Shown: piece after piece, positions 17,001 to 23,049 of the stretch
How positions within the stretch are numbered: position 1 is the stretch's first letter
How the letters are laid out: each line of letters opens with the position of its first letter
Assembly: GCF_013450295.1 (NCBI RefSeq)
Contig: NZ_SKBR01000002.1
Location: 1,907,772 to 1,971,771 of the forward strand
Direction: 5' to 3'
Length of the DNA: 64,000 nucleotides
Source of the DNA: Streptomyces sp. AJS327
GTDB lineage: Bacteria > Actinomycetota > Actinomycetes > Streptomycetales > Streptomycetaceae
The notes under the pieces: generated by a model
The model's input: only the letters and a program-made list of their open reading frames with translations
Database searches by the model: none
What the model was told of the DNA's origin: nothing
Made by a program: the position numbers and the translations under genes

Positions 17001-20000
17001 CGCTTTCCACTCGCCGTTGATGGAGCCGATGCTCGACGAGTTCGCCGCGGCACTCCGCGAGGTGGAGTTGTCCGAGCCGCGGATCCCGGTGGTCTCCAAC
17101 GTCACCGGTCGTGTGGCGGTGCCCGGTGAGCTGTCGGACGCGGGGTACTGGGTCCGGCACGTGCGGCAGTCCGTCCTGTTCCTCGACGGTGTTCGCACCC
17201 TCGCCGAGCGGGGCGTCACCCGTTACGTCGAGTTGGGCCCCGACGCCGTACTGACCGCCGCCGCCCGGGAGTGCCTGCCGGAGCCGGAACCGCAGTCGCG
17301 ACCGGAGCCGGAGCCCGTGACGGGAACGTCCCGTCCGGCCCCGGGGAGGCCCCCCGCCCTCGCCCACGACCTCACCGCCCTCCTGCGGCACGGCCGCTCC
17401 GAGCGGGCCACAGTGGCCGCCGCCCTCGGCGCGCTGTTCACCTGGGACGTCCCGGTGGACTGGGCCGCCTACTTCGGTCCCGTGGCCGCGGGCACGGTCG
17501 AGCTGCCGAGGCGGCCGTTCCGGCGTGACCGGTACTGGCCAAGGCCGGGGACCGGCCGGGCGCCCGAGGAGGGGAACCACCCGTTGCTCGGGGCGCCGTT
17601 GCGGCCCCCGGGCTCGGACGAGGTGCTGTTCACCGGGCGGCTGTCGGCACGCACCCACCCGTGGATCGCTGACCACGTGGTGAACGGGACGGCGATCCTG
17701 CCGGGCACCGGCTTCGCCGAACTCGCCCTGGAGGCGGGCGGGGAGACCGGACACCCGGTACTCGCCGAACTGACCGTGCTGGCTCCGCTGGTGCTGCCGG
17801 GTGGCTCCGCCGTGGAACTCCACGTCGCGGTGGCCGCGGCCGAGGAGCCCGGTCGCCGTCCGGTCGCCGTGCACGCGCGGCCCGCCGGGGAGAGCGAGTG
17901 GACCCGGCACGCGGTGGGCGTGCTGGCCGAGGAGGCCGACGAGACGGACGAGACGACGGGGGCCCCGGAGACCGTGTGGCCGCCGGTGGGCGCCGAACCC
18001 GTGGACACCGACGACACCTACGCGCGCGCCGGGGACATGGGTTTCGGCTACGGCCCCGTGTTCCGTGGGCTGCGGCGTGCCTGGCGGCTCGGCGACCAGG
18101 TCTTCGGCGAGGTGCGGATCGAGGAGTCGGAGGCGGCGGACGCGGAACGCTTCATCCTGCACCCCGCGCTGCTCGACTCGGCGCTGCACACCGGTTTCGT
18201 GGCGTCGCCAGGTGCCTCGGACGAGGTGGGGCGACTGCCCTTCGTCTGGCAGGGGCTGACCGTGTACCGCCCGGGCCCGGCCGAGGCGCGGGTGCGACTC
18301 GACCGGCTGGGACCGGACGAACTCACCCTGTCCGTCACGGACATGACCGGTGAACCGGTGGCCGAACTGCGCTCGCTCACGCTGCGGCGGCCACCCGCCG
18401 CCGACCTGGCCCCCTCGGACGCCCAGCTGCTGGAGACGGTCTGGGAGCCCGCCGAGGAGCACGGGCCGGACGAGGACGAGCGGTTCCAGGGCGGAGTGGC
18501 CGTACTCGGAGCGGAGGCGGCGGCGGTCGCCGAGGCACTGGGCGCCAGCCACCACAAGGATCTGACGGCGCTCGCGGACTCCTCCGAGCTGCCCGACGTG
18601 GTGGTGCGGCGCCTCGAACTCGCCCAGGGCGCGGGGACGGTAGCCGAGGCCGAGGCCGCCGTGGGCGAGACGGTCGCGCTGCTGCGGGAGTGGTTCGACG
18701 GGCGCCCGCACGACAGCGCCCGGCTGCTGCTGACCGTGCCGGAGCCGGAGGCGGGGTCCACCACGCACGCCGCGGTACGGGCCCTGCTGCGCACCGCCCA
18801 GTCCGAACACCCGGGCGCGATCACGGTGGTGGAGTGCGAGGGCGCGCCGACCGCCGCGGCGCTGCGCTCGGACGCGCGCGAACTCGCCGTACGCGACGGG
18901 AAGGTGGTCACTCCACGGGAGGTCCCGGTGCGGGGGGAGGACGCCACGGAGGTGGCGCTGGGCGACGGGCCCGTGCTCATCACCGGTGGAACCGGCGGCC
19001 TCGGCGCCGTCCTCGCCCAGCACCTCGTGAAGCGGCACGGTGTGCGGACGCTGGTGCTGCTCAGCCGCACCGCCGGGAACGAGGAGCACGCCCGACTGGT
19101 CGCCGAACTCCGGGAGTTGGGCGCCGACGTCACCCTCGCGGCGTGTGACGTGACCGACCGGGAGGCCCTGGCACACGTGGTGGCGGGCCTGGACCGGCCG
19201 CTGTCCGCGGTGGTGCACGCGGCCGGGATCGTGGACGACGGACTCGTGACCGGGCTGACCGAGGAGCAGTTCGCCCGGGTGATGCGAGTGAAGGCCGAGG
19301 GGGCCCGGAACCTGCACGCGGTCACCGAGGGGCAGAACCTCGCCGCCTTCGTCCTCTTCTCCTCCGCCGCCGCTGTGCACGGCAGCCCCGGCCAGGCCAA
19401 CTACGCCGCCGCCAACGGGTTCCTGGACGCCTTCGCGGCACACCGCAGGTCGCTCGGACTGCCCGCGCTCTCCCTGCGGTGGGGCCCCTGGGCGCAGGAG
19501 CGGGGCATGGCCGGACGGCTCGGACCGGAGGCCGTGGCACGGATGGCCCGGCACGGCACCGTCCCGCTCGGCACCGAGGCGGCGCTGGCGCTCCTCGACG
19601 CCGCCCTCACCCTGCGCGAGGGACCGGCGGCCCCGCTCGCCGTACGGCGGTCCGCCCCCCAACGCCGTGCGAGTACGGCCCCCCGCCGGGGCGGTCGCGG
19701 CGAACAGCGGCCGCTCACCGAGCGGTTGGCCGGTGTCGGCCCGGCCGCCCGCGAGCGACTGCTGGCCGACCTGGTCACCGGAGAGGTGGCGGCCGTACTC
19801 GGCCACCGGGGCGGCGACCGGGTCGACGGCGACCGGTCCTTCCGCGAGCTGGGCCTGGACTCGCTCGGCGCGATCGAGCTGCGCAACCGGCTCGGGGAGC
19901 GGACCGGACTGCGGCTGACGCCCACGCTGATCTTCGACTTCCCGACACCGGTACTGCTCGCCGGGCACCTGGACGAGGAGCTGGCCCCCGCGCCGGACGC

Positions 20001-20244
20001 TCCCGACCGGTCCGTGATCCGCGTCCTGGACCAGCTGGAAGCCCAGTTGCGCGACGCGGGCCCGGAGTCGGCGACCGGCGCGTACGCCGGTGAGCGACTG
20101 CGCGCGCTGGCCGCCCTGCTCGGTGGCGCGGCGGGCACCAAGGCGGGCACCGCGGGCAGCGGCGCCACGGACTACGCCTCCGCCATGGAGGACGCGTCCG
20201 ACGAGGAACTGTTCGACATCCTGGACGGAGAGGTCGGGATCTGA
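8005..20244 (+). CDS. Type I PKS loading protein: CoA-ligase (CAL)-ACP, then KS-AT-KR-ACP and KS-AT-DH-KR-ACP (PKS2)
   Basis: 4079 residues, GTG start. Residues 1-520 are an acyl-AMP ligase: YTSGTTGAPKG (about 180-191), SYGSTETTG, YRTGDMG and the C-terminal catalytic Lys510 in RTASGKTIRH. A loading ACP follows (Ser732). There is no N-terminal docking helix, so this is the first protein of the line. CAL-ACP loading occurs in candicidin/FR-008 PKSs (PABA) and in rifamycin (AHBA), so an aryl acid starter fits. Module 1: KS Cys972, AT Ser1422 in GHSIGE with HAFH 1522-1525 (malonyl), KR with LDD loop and Tyr2068, ACP Ser2227; gives a hydroxyl. Module 2: KS Cys2461, AT Ser2899/HAFH (malonyl), DH His3224 and DSALH, KR with VDD loop and Tyr3800, ACP Ser3953; gives a double bond. 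The two KS coding regions are almost identical DNA. The tail DEELFDILDGEVG is a C-terminal docking element. Confidence 0.95.
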   Translation: MAAALIRPVSDILRTHAAECGNAVAYSDRVRRLTYAELSENTGRLAGHFASFGIGSGERALVCLGNRTEMIEGAFSLTRAELVGIPVNPNSGDSELAHILSDSGAALVITDEARFARLRRLPGLRDDLRFVVVPETGRNLTESDRAARPGHVHDYTELLATEPALPAPDGLGLDQVAWMLYTSGTTGAPKGVLSTQYAALWSAVHGYVSVLGIGRGDRLLWPLPLHHSFAFNLGVLGVLAAGATARVLDDFSPAEIVAELREEPCTLMAAVPTMCHYLVDRAENEGLELDGLRAFLVAGSLTSAALGERFQSAFGIPLIDSYGSTETTGVITCNPPDGDRVHGSCGTPVPGIDVRVTDPETGAVLPTGAEGEIQVNSPSLMLGYHNAPEQTRAAFDGVWYRTGDMGRLDARGYLRITGRLRELIIRGGENMHPAEIEDVIRESAEVADVAVVARPHTTLGEVPTAYLVARPGQALPVGAITAALRARLAWFKVPVRLHRTDSVPRTASGKTIRHQVAERPSRLLACTATHHSRLLDPDGAPLPASVPDDDTSPVRGARVELVHDEASATGARGLADHLRGTHGAEVTVAPLPDGAPDPTHPEAVLVLLSADGAHDATVSGLAAAGRFAVALTAVPEETGPDALAEALDAALLERSVTVRLATADVAAPATTGAGPDPERARQLAAEYRELRPGDTRRHLLETVVAEMAKLLGLADSRTVDPRKAFRSLGFDSRTAVELRNRLISVTGLVLPASLAFDHPTPWAVATHLGRELLGDDAPEEAEGPEHPENASPVGSGGVGDDPVVIVGMACRYPGGVRSAEDLWRLVVSGGDAVGPFPEDRGWDLDSLLGGGPDVRGTSSARGGGFLEGVGEFDAEFFGISPREALAMDPQQRLLLETSWELFEHAGIDPESLRGSRTGVFAGQMYHDYALRLAEEPGVEGYLSTGLAGSVLSGRLAYFYGFEGPALTVDTACSSSLVALRLAVESLRRGECDVAVAGGVTVMSTPGSFVDFSRQGGLSGDGRCRAFGGGADGTGWGEGVGLVLVERLSVARRLGHEVWGVVRGCAVNQDGASNGLSAPNGVAQRRVIRGALVDGGVGVGGVDVVEGHGTGTVLGDPIEAEALLGVYGRGREAGRPLWLGSVKSNLGHTQAAAGVAGVIKMVMAMRWGVLPRTLFVEEPSSLVDWSSGGVRLLGEEREWPVVEGRPRRAGVSSFGISGTNAHIILEEPPTPPPAEPRTAASTPDGAPLPILISARDADGLRAQAASLHAFLADRPELPLPDVAWSLALTRSPLEHRAALTAAHHAELLRGLAGLADAGTVAGDVPGSEGGQLAFLFSGQGSQRLGMGRELYGAFPVFAAVFDEVCGELDGHLGGSVRGVVFGDDAVLLGRTVWAQAGLFAVEVALFRLLESWGVRPDYLLGHSIGEVAAACVAGVFSLPDAARLVAARGRLMDALPGGGVMVAVGASCEVVVGLLSGYEGRVGVAAVNGPASVVVSGEGEAVAEVVGEARALGHRVKRLEVSHAFHSPLMEPMLDEFAAALREVELSEPRIPVVSNVTGRVAVPGELSDVGYWVRQVRESVLFAEGVRTLAGQGVARYLEVGPDAVLSPMARECLPATGREGALAPGVTALCRRGRSESSTVTAALGTLFTWGVPVDWAAYFAGSGARRTGLPTYPFARRRYWPDTPMRRAADGTDDPDGLLYRATWEQVPLAAPLAFPGATSAALGGDWVVVSDGRDEAADGLPAEVTAALEQAGARVLRLPLTEGDDRQRLALRLAAVLDDTDAPPAGILSLPHGELAPYQTLSLIQALSDTRTDAPLWLGTRAAVTVPAADGPGATVNPTQAQLWGLGRVAALELPGGWGGVVDLPGQLDAETGRRLAVLLSGAVGEDEVALRPDGAVHARRLERMEPVQAHEEWAPAGTVLITGGTGALGAHLARRLATAGAAHLLLTSRRGAEAPGAAELAAELEELGARVTLATCDVADEQALAAVLDGIPAELPLKAVVHAAGVLDDGVITSLTAERLAGVLAAKTDGALHLDRLTRGHDLDAFVLFSSLAGVVGAAGQANYAMANAALDALAERRRLQGLPATAVAWGAWQGDGMAAADGTVRDRVRRTGFRPMRPATALRALEVALRQEPAALLVVDVDWDRYAEAHGPAAERPLLRRVITPSTPAGGALLARLDGRTADERRAELLDVVRSHAAELLMHPSGDAIDPDRSFRALGFDSLAAVELRNRLAALTALTLPASLVFDHPSPRALADFLHDTLSGVPEESASVVEPVVGSGGVGDDPVVIVGMACRYPGGVRSAEDLWRLVVSGGDAVGPFPEDRGWDLDSLLGGGPDVRGTSSARGGGFLEGVGEFDAEFFGISPREALAMDPQQRLLLETSWELFEHAGIDPESLRGSRTGVFAGQMYHDYALRLAEEPGVEGYLSTGLAGSVLSGRLAYFYGFEGPALTVDTACSSSLVALRLAVESLRRGECDVAVAGGVTVMSTPGSFVDFSRQGGLSGDGRCRAFGGGADGTGWGEGVGLVLVERLSVARRLGHEVWGVVRGCAVNQDGASNGLSAPNGVAQRRVIRGALVDGGVGVGGVDVVEGHGTGTVLGDPIEAEALLGVYGRGREVGRPLWLGSVKSNLGHTQAAAGVAGVIKMVMAMRWGVLPRTLFVEEPSSLVDWSSGGVRLLGEEREWPVVEGRPRRAGVSSFGISGTNAHIILEEAPEPPAVEGHSEPSGTVPLLLSAASRDGLIAHADALREHLAAHPAPAAVVGRSLAVGRAAFAHRAVVLADDERPLPGAFDGLTRSAAPLPGGLAFLFSGQGSQRLGMGRELYGVFPVFAAVFDEVCGELDGHLGGSVRGVVFGDDAVLLGRTVWAQAGLFAVEVALFRLLESWGVRPDYLLGHSIGEVAAACVAGVFSLPDAARLVAARGRLMDALPGGGVMVAVGVSPSVVGELVSGYEGRVGVAAVNGPASVVVSGDADAVARIANTAREAGHRTKQLEVSHAFHSPLMEPMLDEFAAALREVELSEPRIPVVSNVTGRVAVPGELSDAGYWVRHVRQSVLFLDGVRTLAERGVTRYVELGPDAVLTAAARECLPEPEPQSRPEPEPVTGTSRPAPGRPPALAHDLTALLRHGRSERATVAAALGALFTWDVPVDWAAYFGPVAAGTVELPRRPFRRDRYWPRPGTGRAPEEGNHPLLGAPLRPPGSDEVLFTGRLSARTHPWIADHVVNGTAILPGTGFAELALEAGGETGHPVLAELTVLAPLVLPGGSAVELHVAVAAAEEPGRRPVAVHARPAGESEWTRHAVGVLAEEADETDETTGAPETVWPPVGAEPVDTDDTYARAGDMGFGYGPVFRGLRRAWRLGDQVFGEVRIEESEAADAERFILHPALLDSALHTGFVASPGASDEVGRLPFVWQGLTVYRPGPAEARVRLDRLGPDELTLSVTDMTGEPVAELRSLTLRRPPAADLAPSDAQLLETVWEPAEEHGPDEDERFQGGVAVLGAEAAAVAEALGASHHKDLTALADSSELPDVVVRRLELAQGAGTVAEAEAAVGETVALLREWFDGRPHDSARLLLTVPEPEAGSTTHAAVRALLRTAQSEHPGAITVVECEGAPTAAALRSDARELAVRDGKVVTPREVPVRGEDATEVALGDGPVLITGGTGGLGAVLAQHLVKRHGVRTLVLLSRTAGNEEHARLVAELRELGADVTLAACDVTDREALAHVVAGLDRPLSAVVHAAGIVDDGLVTGLTEEQFARVMRVKAEGARNLHAVTEGQNLAAFVLFSSAAAVHGSPGQANYAAANGFLDAFAAHRRSLGLPALSLRWGPWAQERGMAGRLGPEAVARMARHGTVPLGTEAALALLDAALTLREGPAAPLAVRRSAPQRRASTAPRRGGRGEQRPLTERLAGVGPAARERLLADLVTGEVAAVLGHRGGDRVDGDRSFRELGLDSLGAIELRNRLGERTGLRLTPTLIFDFPTPVLLAGHLDEELAPAPDAPDRSVIRVLDQLEAQLRDAGPESATGAYAGERLRALAALLGGAAGTKAGTAGSGATDYASAMEDASDEELFDILDGEVGI
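10380..11682 (+). repeat. GRINS-like KS repeat, copy A1 (module 1 KS)
   Basis: 1303-base block repeated at 14847-16149 (constant offset 4467). I see only about three base differences, one changing Ala to Val. The parts 10381-10690 and 10853-11635 are strongly G/T-biased on the sense strand (TTG, GTG, GGT and GGG codons); the middle part has ordinary C-ending codons. It spans the whole KS domain. Confidence 0.9.
12001..12845 (+). repeat. GRINS-like malonyl-AT repeat, copy B1 (module 1 AT)
   Basis: 845-base block nearly identical to 35648-36492 and sharing its first 600-720 bases with 16432, 48267 and 52967. The sense strand is G/T-rich over most of its length. The segment before HAFH encodes the EVVGEARALGHRVKRLEV variant, as in copy B3. 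Confidence 0.88.
14847..16149 (+). repeat. GRINS-like KS repeat, copy A2 (module 2 KS)
   Basis: Second copy of the 10380-11682 block; same domain, almost the same DNA and the same skew. Flanking ACP and post-KS linker sequences differ between the copies, so the ends of the repeat are sharp. Confidence 0.9.
16432..17152 (+). repeat. GRINS-like malonyl-AT repeat, copy B2 (module 2 AT)
   Basis: Shares most of the B1 block, but the middle encodes GVSPSVVGELV and the ARIANTAREAGHRTKQ variant also found, with small changes, in copies B5 and B6. It then returns to the B1/B3 sequence after HAFH. This is a mosaic of two variants. Confidence 0.85.
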
Positions 20245-20278
20245 CCGGGCCCATCCGGCACGTCCCCCGGGGAAACTG

Positions 20279-21487
20279 ATGGCACAGATCGCATTCTTCA
20301 GCGTGGCGGCGCACGGTCACGTCTCGCCCACCTTCGGCGTCGTCGAGGAGCTGGTCGCCCGTGGCCACCGGGTCACGTACTTCACCACCGGCGCCTTCGC
20401 GGAACGGCTCGCCGGGCTGGGCGCCTCGGTGTGCCGGTACGACATCGCCGCCCCGGCGAGCCAGTCGCGGCGCGCCTTCACCGACAACGACCCGGGCGCG
20501 CTGCCGCTGTTCTTCCTGCACGGCAGCGAGGAACGGATCGCCCTCGCCGAGCGGGAGTTCGCGGACGGCGCGCCCGACCTCGTCGTCTACGACAACACGG
20601 TGCCCTTCGCCGGGCGGGCGCTGGCGCGCCGCTGGGGCTGCCGGGCGGCGCAGTTCTTCCCCAGCCTCGCCTCCAGCCGGGGCTGGGCGCTGATGGACGA
20701 GATGGTGGCGCGCACCGGCCGTGCCCCCCACCACGAGGCCAACGGCGCCGAGTTCGACCGCAGGCTGGCCGGGTTCCTGGACGCGGCCGGACTCGGGGGC
20801 CTGTCAACGGAGGAGTTCATGGACTTCGAGGAGGAGCTGAACCTGGCCTTCCTCCCCCGGGAGTTCCAGCCGGAGCAGCGGACCTTCGGCGCGCACTACC
20901 ACTTCGTCGGCCCGAGCCTCGGCGGACGCGCCGACGAGGGGGAGTGGCGGCGCCCCGAGGACGGGCGGCCGGTGGTCCTCGTCTCCCTCGGCACCGTCTT
21001 CAACCAGGCCACCGACTTCTACCGGGGCTGCCTGGAGGCCTTCGCGGGAAGCGAGTTCCACACGGTGATGTCCGTCGGCGCCGAGACCGACCCCGCGGTG
21101 CTCGGCAGCCCGCCGCACCACGTCGAAGTGCACACGCGTGTACCGCAGTTGTCGGTGCTGGAGCAGGCGGACGTGTTCGTCACCCACGGCGGAATGGGCT
21201 CCACCATGGAGGCGCTGGCCTTCGCCGCGCCGATGGTGACCGTCCCGCAGATGGTCGAGCAGGAGATCATCGCCGACCGGGTCGCCCAGCTCGGCCTCGG
21301 CCGCCGTCTCGCCCCCGCCGCCTCCGGCGCCGAACTCCTGGACGCCGTACGGGCGGTGCACGCCGCCCCGGAGACCGCGGCCCGCGCCACAGCGATGCGC
21401 GAGCGGGTGCGGGAGGCCGGAGGCGCCCGTGCCGCCGCCGACGCCCTCGAAGCACATCTGGGTGGCGGAGAGGCGGCCACGATATGA
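20279..21487 (+). CDS. Macrolide-type glycosyltransferase (GT1, OleD/OleI-like)
   Basis: 402 residues; ATG 20279 follows CCGGGGA with normal spacing. The N-terminus FFSVAAHGHVSP and the C-terminal donor-binding block (VPQL..LEQADVFVTHGG, then VPQMVEQ) match the MGT family that glucosylates macrolides from UDP-glucose. The catalytic dyad of OleD is conserved as His12 and Asp105 (VVYDNT). Family enzymes act in the cytoplasm on a free hydroxyl of the macrolide. Three genes downstream lies a GH3 beta-glucosidase, which recalls the OleI/OleR self-protection cycle, so this enzyme may inactivate the product inside the cell. The alternative is that it adds a permanent sugar; no deoxysugar genes are present, so glucose would be the likely donor. 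It overlaps the next gene by 4 bases (ATGA). Confidence 0.88.
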   Translation: MAQIAFFSVAAHGHVSPTFGVVEELVARGHRVTYFTTGAFAERLAGLGASVCRYDIAAPASQSRRAFTDNDPGALPLFFLHGSEERIALAEREFADGAPDLVVYDNTVPFAGRALARRWGCRAAQFFPSLASSRGWALMDEMVARTGRAPHHEANGAEFDRRLAGFLDAAGLGGLSTEEFMDFEEELNLAFLPREFQPEQRTFGAHYHFVGPSLGGRADEGEWRRPEDGRPVVLVSLGTVFNQATDFYRGCLEAFAGSEFHTVMSVGAETDPAVLGSPPHHVEVHTRVPQLSVLEQADVFVTHGGMGSTMEALAFAAPMVTVPQMVEQEIIADRVAQLGLGRRLAPAASGAELLDAVRAVHAAPETAARATAMRERVREAGGARAAADALEAHLGGGEAATI

Positions 21488-23049
21488 CCGCCCCCGAGGT
21501 GCTGATCGTCGGCGGCGGCGCCGTCGGCTCCCTGCTCGCCTGCGACCTGCTCGACCAGGGCGTGCCGGTGCGGCTCGTCGACTCCAAACCCTCGCTCGCG
21601 GACAGCGACCCGCACTCGCGGGCCGTGATGATCTGGCCGCGTGTCCTCGAACTCCTGGAGGGGACGGGCGTCGCCGAACGGCTGGTCGCGCGCGGCCGCC
21701 CCGCCCACGACGTCAGCTTCTTCGCCAAGGGCCGCCGTCTGGCCACCGTCCCGCTCCAGGAGCTGGACTCGCCGTACCCCTTCGGGCTCGGCGTCGTCCA
21801 GCGCGAACTGGAGGACCTGCTCTGGGCACGGCTCACCGAACTCGGCGGCACCGTCGAGTGCGGCACCGAACTGACCGGGCTGGACACCTCCGGCGAACTG
21901 CCCCGGGCGATCCTCGCCCACCGCGATGGGCGCACCGAGGAGACCGAGGTGCCGTGGCTGGTCGGCGCCGACGGGGCGGGCAGCCTGGTACGCCGACTGC
22001 TCGGCATCCCCTACCCGGGACTGCCCTTCCCGCTGGGCATCGCGCTCGGCGACTTCCCCATCGAGGGGCCGGCCGTCTCCGGGGTCGAGTACCACTACGG
22101 GCCCACCGGAATGCTCCCGCTGGTGCACCTGCCGGACGGGCTCTGCCGCCTCGCGACGGTGCTGCTGCCCGGTGAGGAGGACTGGTCCGAGCGGCCCCTC
22201 GCGGACTGGCAGGAGATGACCGACCAGCGCACCAGCCTCCCGTACACCCTCGGTGAGCCGCTGTGGAAGCGCACCTACTTCCCCCGGCCCGGGGTCGCCG
22301 AACGCTTCCGCGAGGGGCGCGTGCTGCTCGCCGGGGACGCCGCGCACTCGGTGGTGCCGCTCGGCGGACAGGGCCTCAACATCGGCCTCCAGGACGCCTG
22401 CAACCTCGGCTGGCGACTGGCCGGGGTGATCGGCGGCGCGTACGGCCAGAGCCTGCTGGACGACTACGACCGGGAACGGCGGACCGCGGTGGAGCAGGTG
22501 CGCACCGTGATCCGCACCGAGATGGAGCTCTCCGCCCCCCAGACCCCCGAGGACGCCGAACGCCGCGACGAGGCCCTGACCGCCGCCGAGAACTCCGGCT
22601 TCCTGCGCCGGGTCGGCGCCCCGCTGATGAGCCAGATCGGGCTCAGCTACGCCGAGCGGGACGAACCGCTGTGGCGCACCCCGTTGCACCGGCGCCTGGC
22701 CCCCGGCGACCGGGTCCCCTTCTTCCACACCACCCGCCGCGACCCCGGCGCCCCGCGACTACCGCGAAGCGGCCACCTCGCGCTGCTGTGGCCCGGAGCC
22801 ACGGCCGGTGACGACTGGCCCACGCGCGCCGCCCGGGCGGCGCGCACCCTGACCCCCCGCGTCGCCGTGCACGACCTGGCCGAACTCGGCGCGGAGCACC
22901 GCCGTACCCTCCTCCCGGGGTTCGGGCCGGAACCGGTGATCGCTCTGGTACGGCCGGACGGCCACCTCGACACCCTGGCGCCGGTCCACCGTCCCCAGGA
23001 GTGCCTCGACCGACTGGACCGGCTCACGCCGTCCCGCAGCGGGAAGTGA
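21484..23049 (+). CDS. FAD-dependent aromatic-type monooxygenase (PheA/TfdB family)
   Basis: 521 residues; the ATG overlaps the glycosyltransferase stop (ATGA), indicating translational coupling. Residues 7-16 hold the Rossmann GGGAVGS FAD motif. The second FAD motif, AGDAAHSVVPLGGQGLN, has Asp285. A C-terminal segment from about residue 390 resembles the thioredoxin-like tail of phenol hydroxylase-type proteins. Such enzymes use NAD(P)H and oxygen to hydroxylate aromatic rings, and in polyketide clusters also perform epoxidation or Baeyer-Villiger oxidation. It lies directly before pabAB and two genes before a PobA homologue, so it could act on the aryl starter, but a post-PKS role on the macrocycle is equally possible. 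Confidence 0.85.
   Translation: MTAPEVLIVGGGAVGSLLACDLLDQGVPVRLVDSKPSLADSDPHSRAVMIWPRVLELLEGTGVAERLVARGRPAHDVSFFAKGRRLATVPLQELDSPYPFGLGVVQRELEDLLWARLTELGGTVECGTELTGLDTSGELPRAILAHRDGRTEETEVPWLVGADGAGSLVRRLLGIPYPGLPFPLGIALGDFPIEGPAVSGVEYHYGPTGMLPLVHLPDGLCRLATVLLPGEEDWSERPLADWQEMTDQRTSLPYTLGEPLWKRTYFPRPGVAERFREGRVLLAGDAAHSVVPLGGQGLNIGLQDACNLGWRLAGVIGGAYGQSLLDDYDRERRTAVEQVRTVIRTEMELSAPQTPEDAERRDEALTAAENSGFLRRVGAPLMSQIGLSYAERDEPLWRTPLHRRLAPGDRVPFFHTTRRDPGAPRLPRSGHLALLWPGATAGDDWPTRAARAARTLTPRVAVHDLAELGAEHRRTLLPGFGPEPVIALVRPDGHLDTLAPVHRPQECLDRLDRLTPSRSGK

Noticed and set aside
20431..21483. Possible N-terminal extension of the PheA/TfdB monooxygenase
   Set aside because: The frame is open upstream, but that part is a low-complexity shadow of the glycosyltransferase; the FAD motif begins right after ATG 21484.
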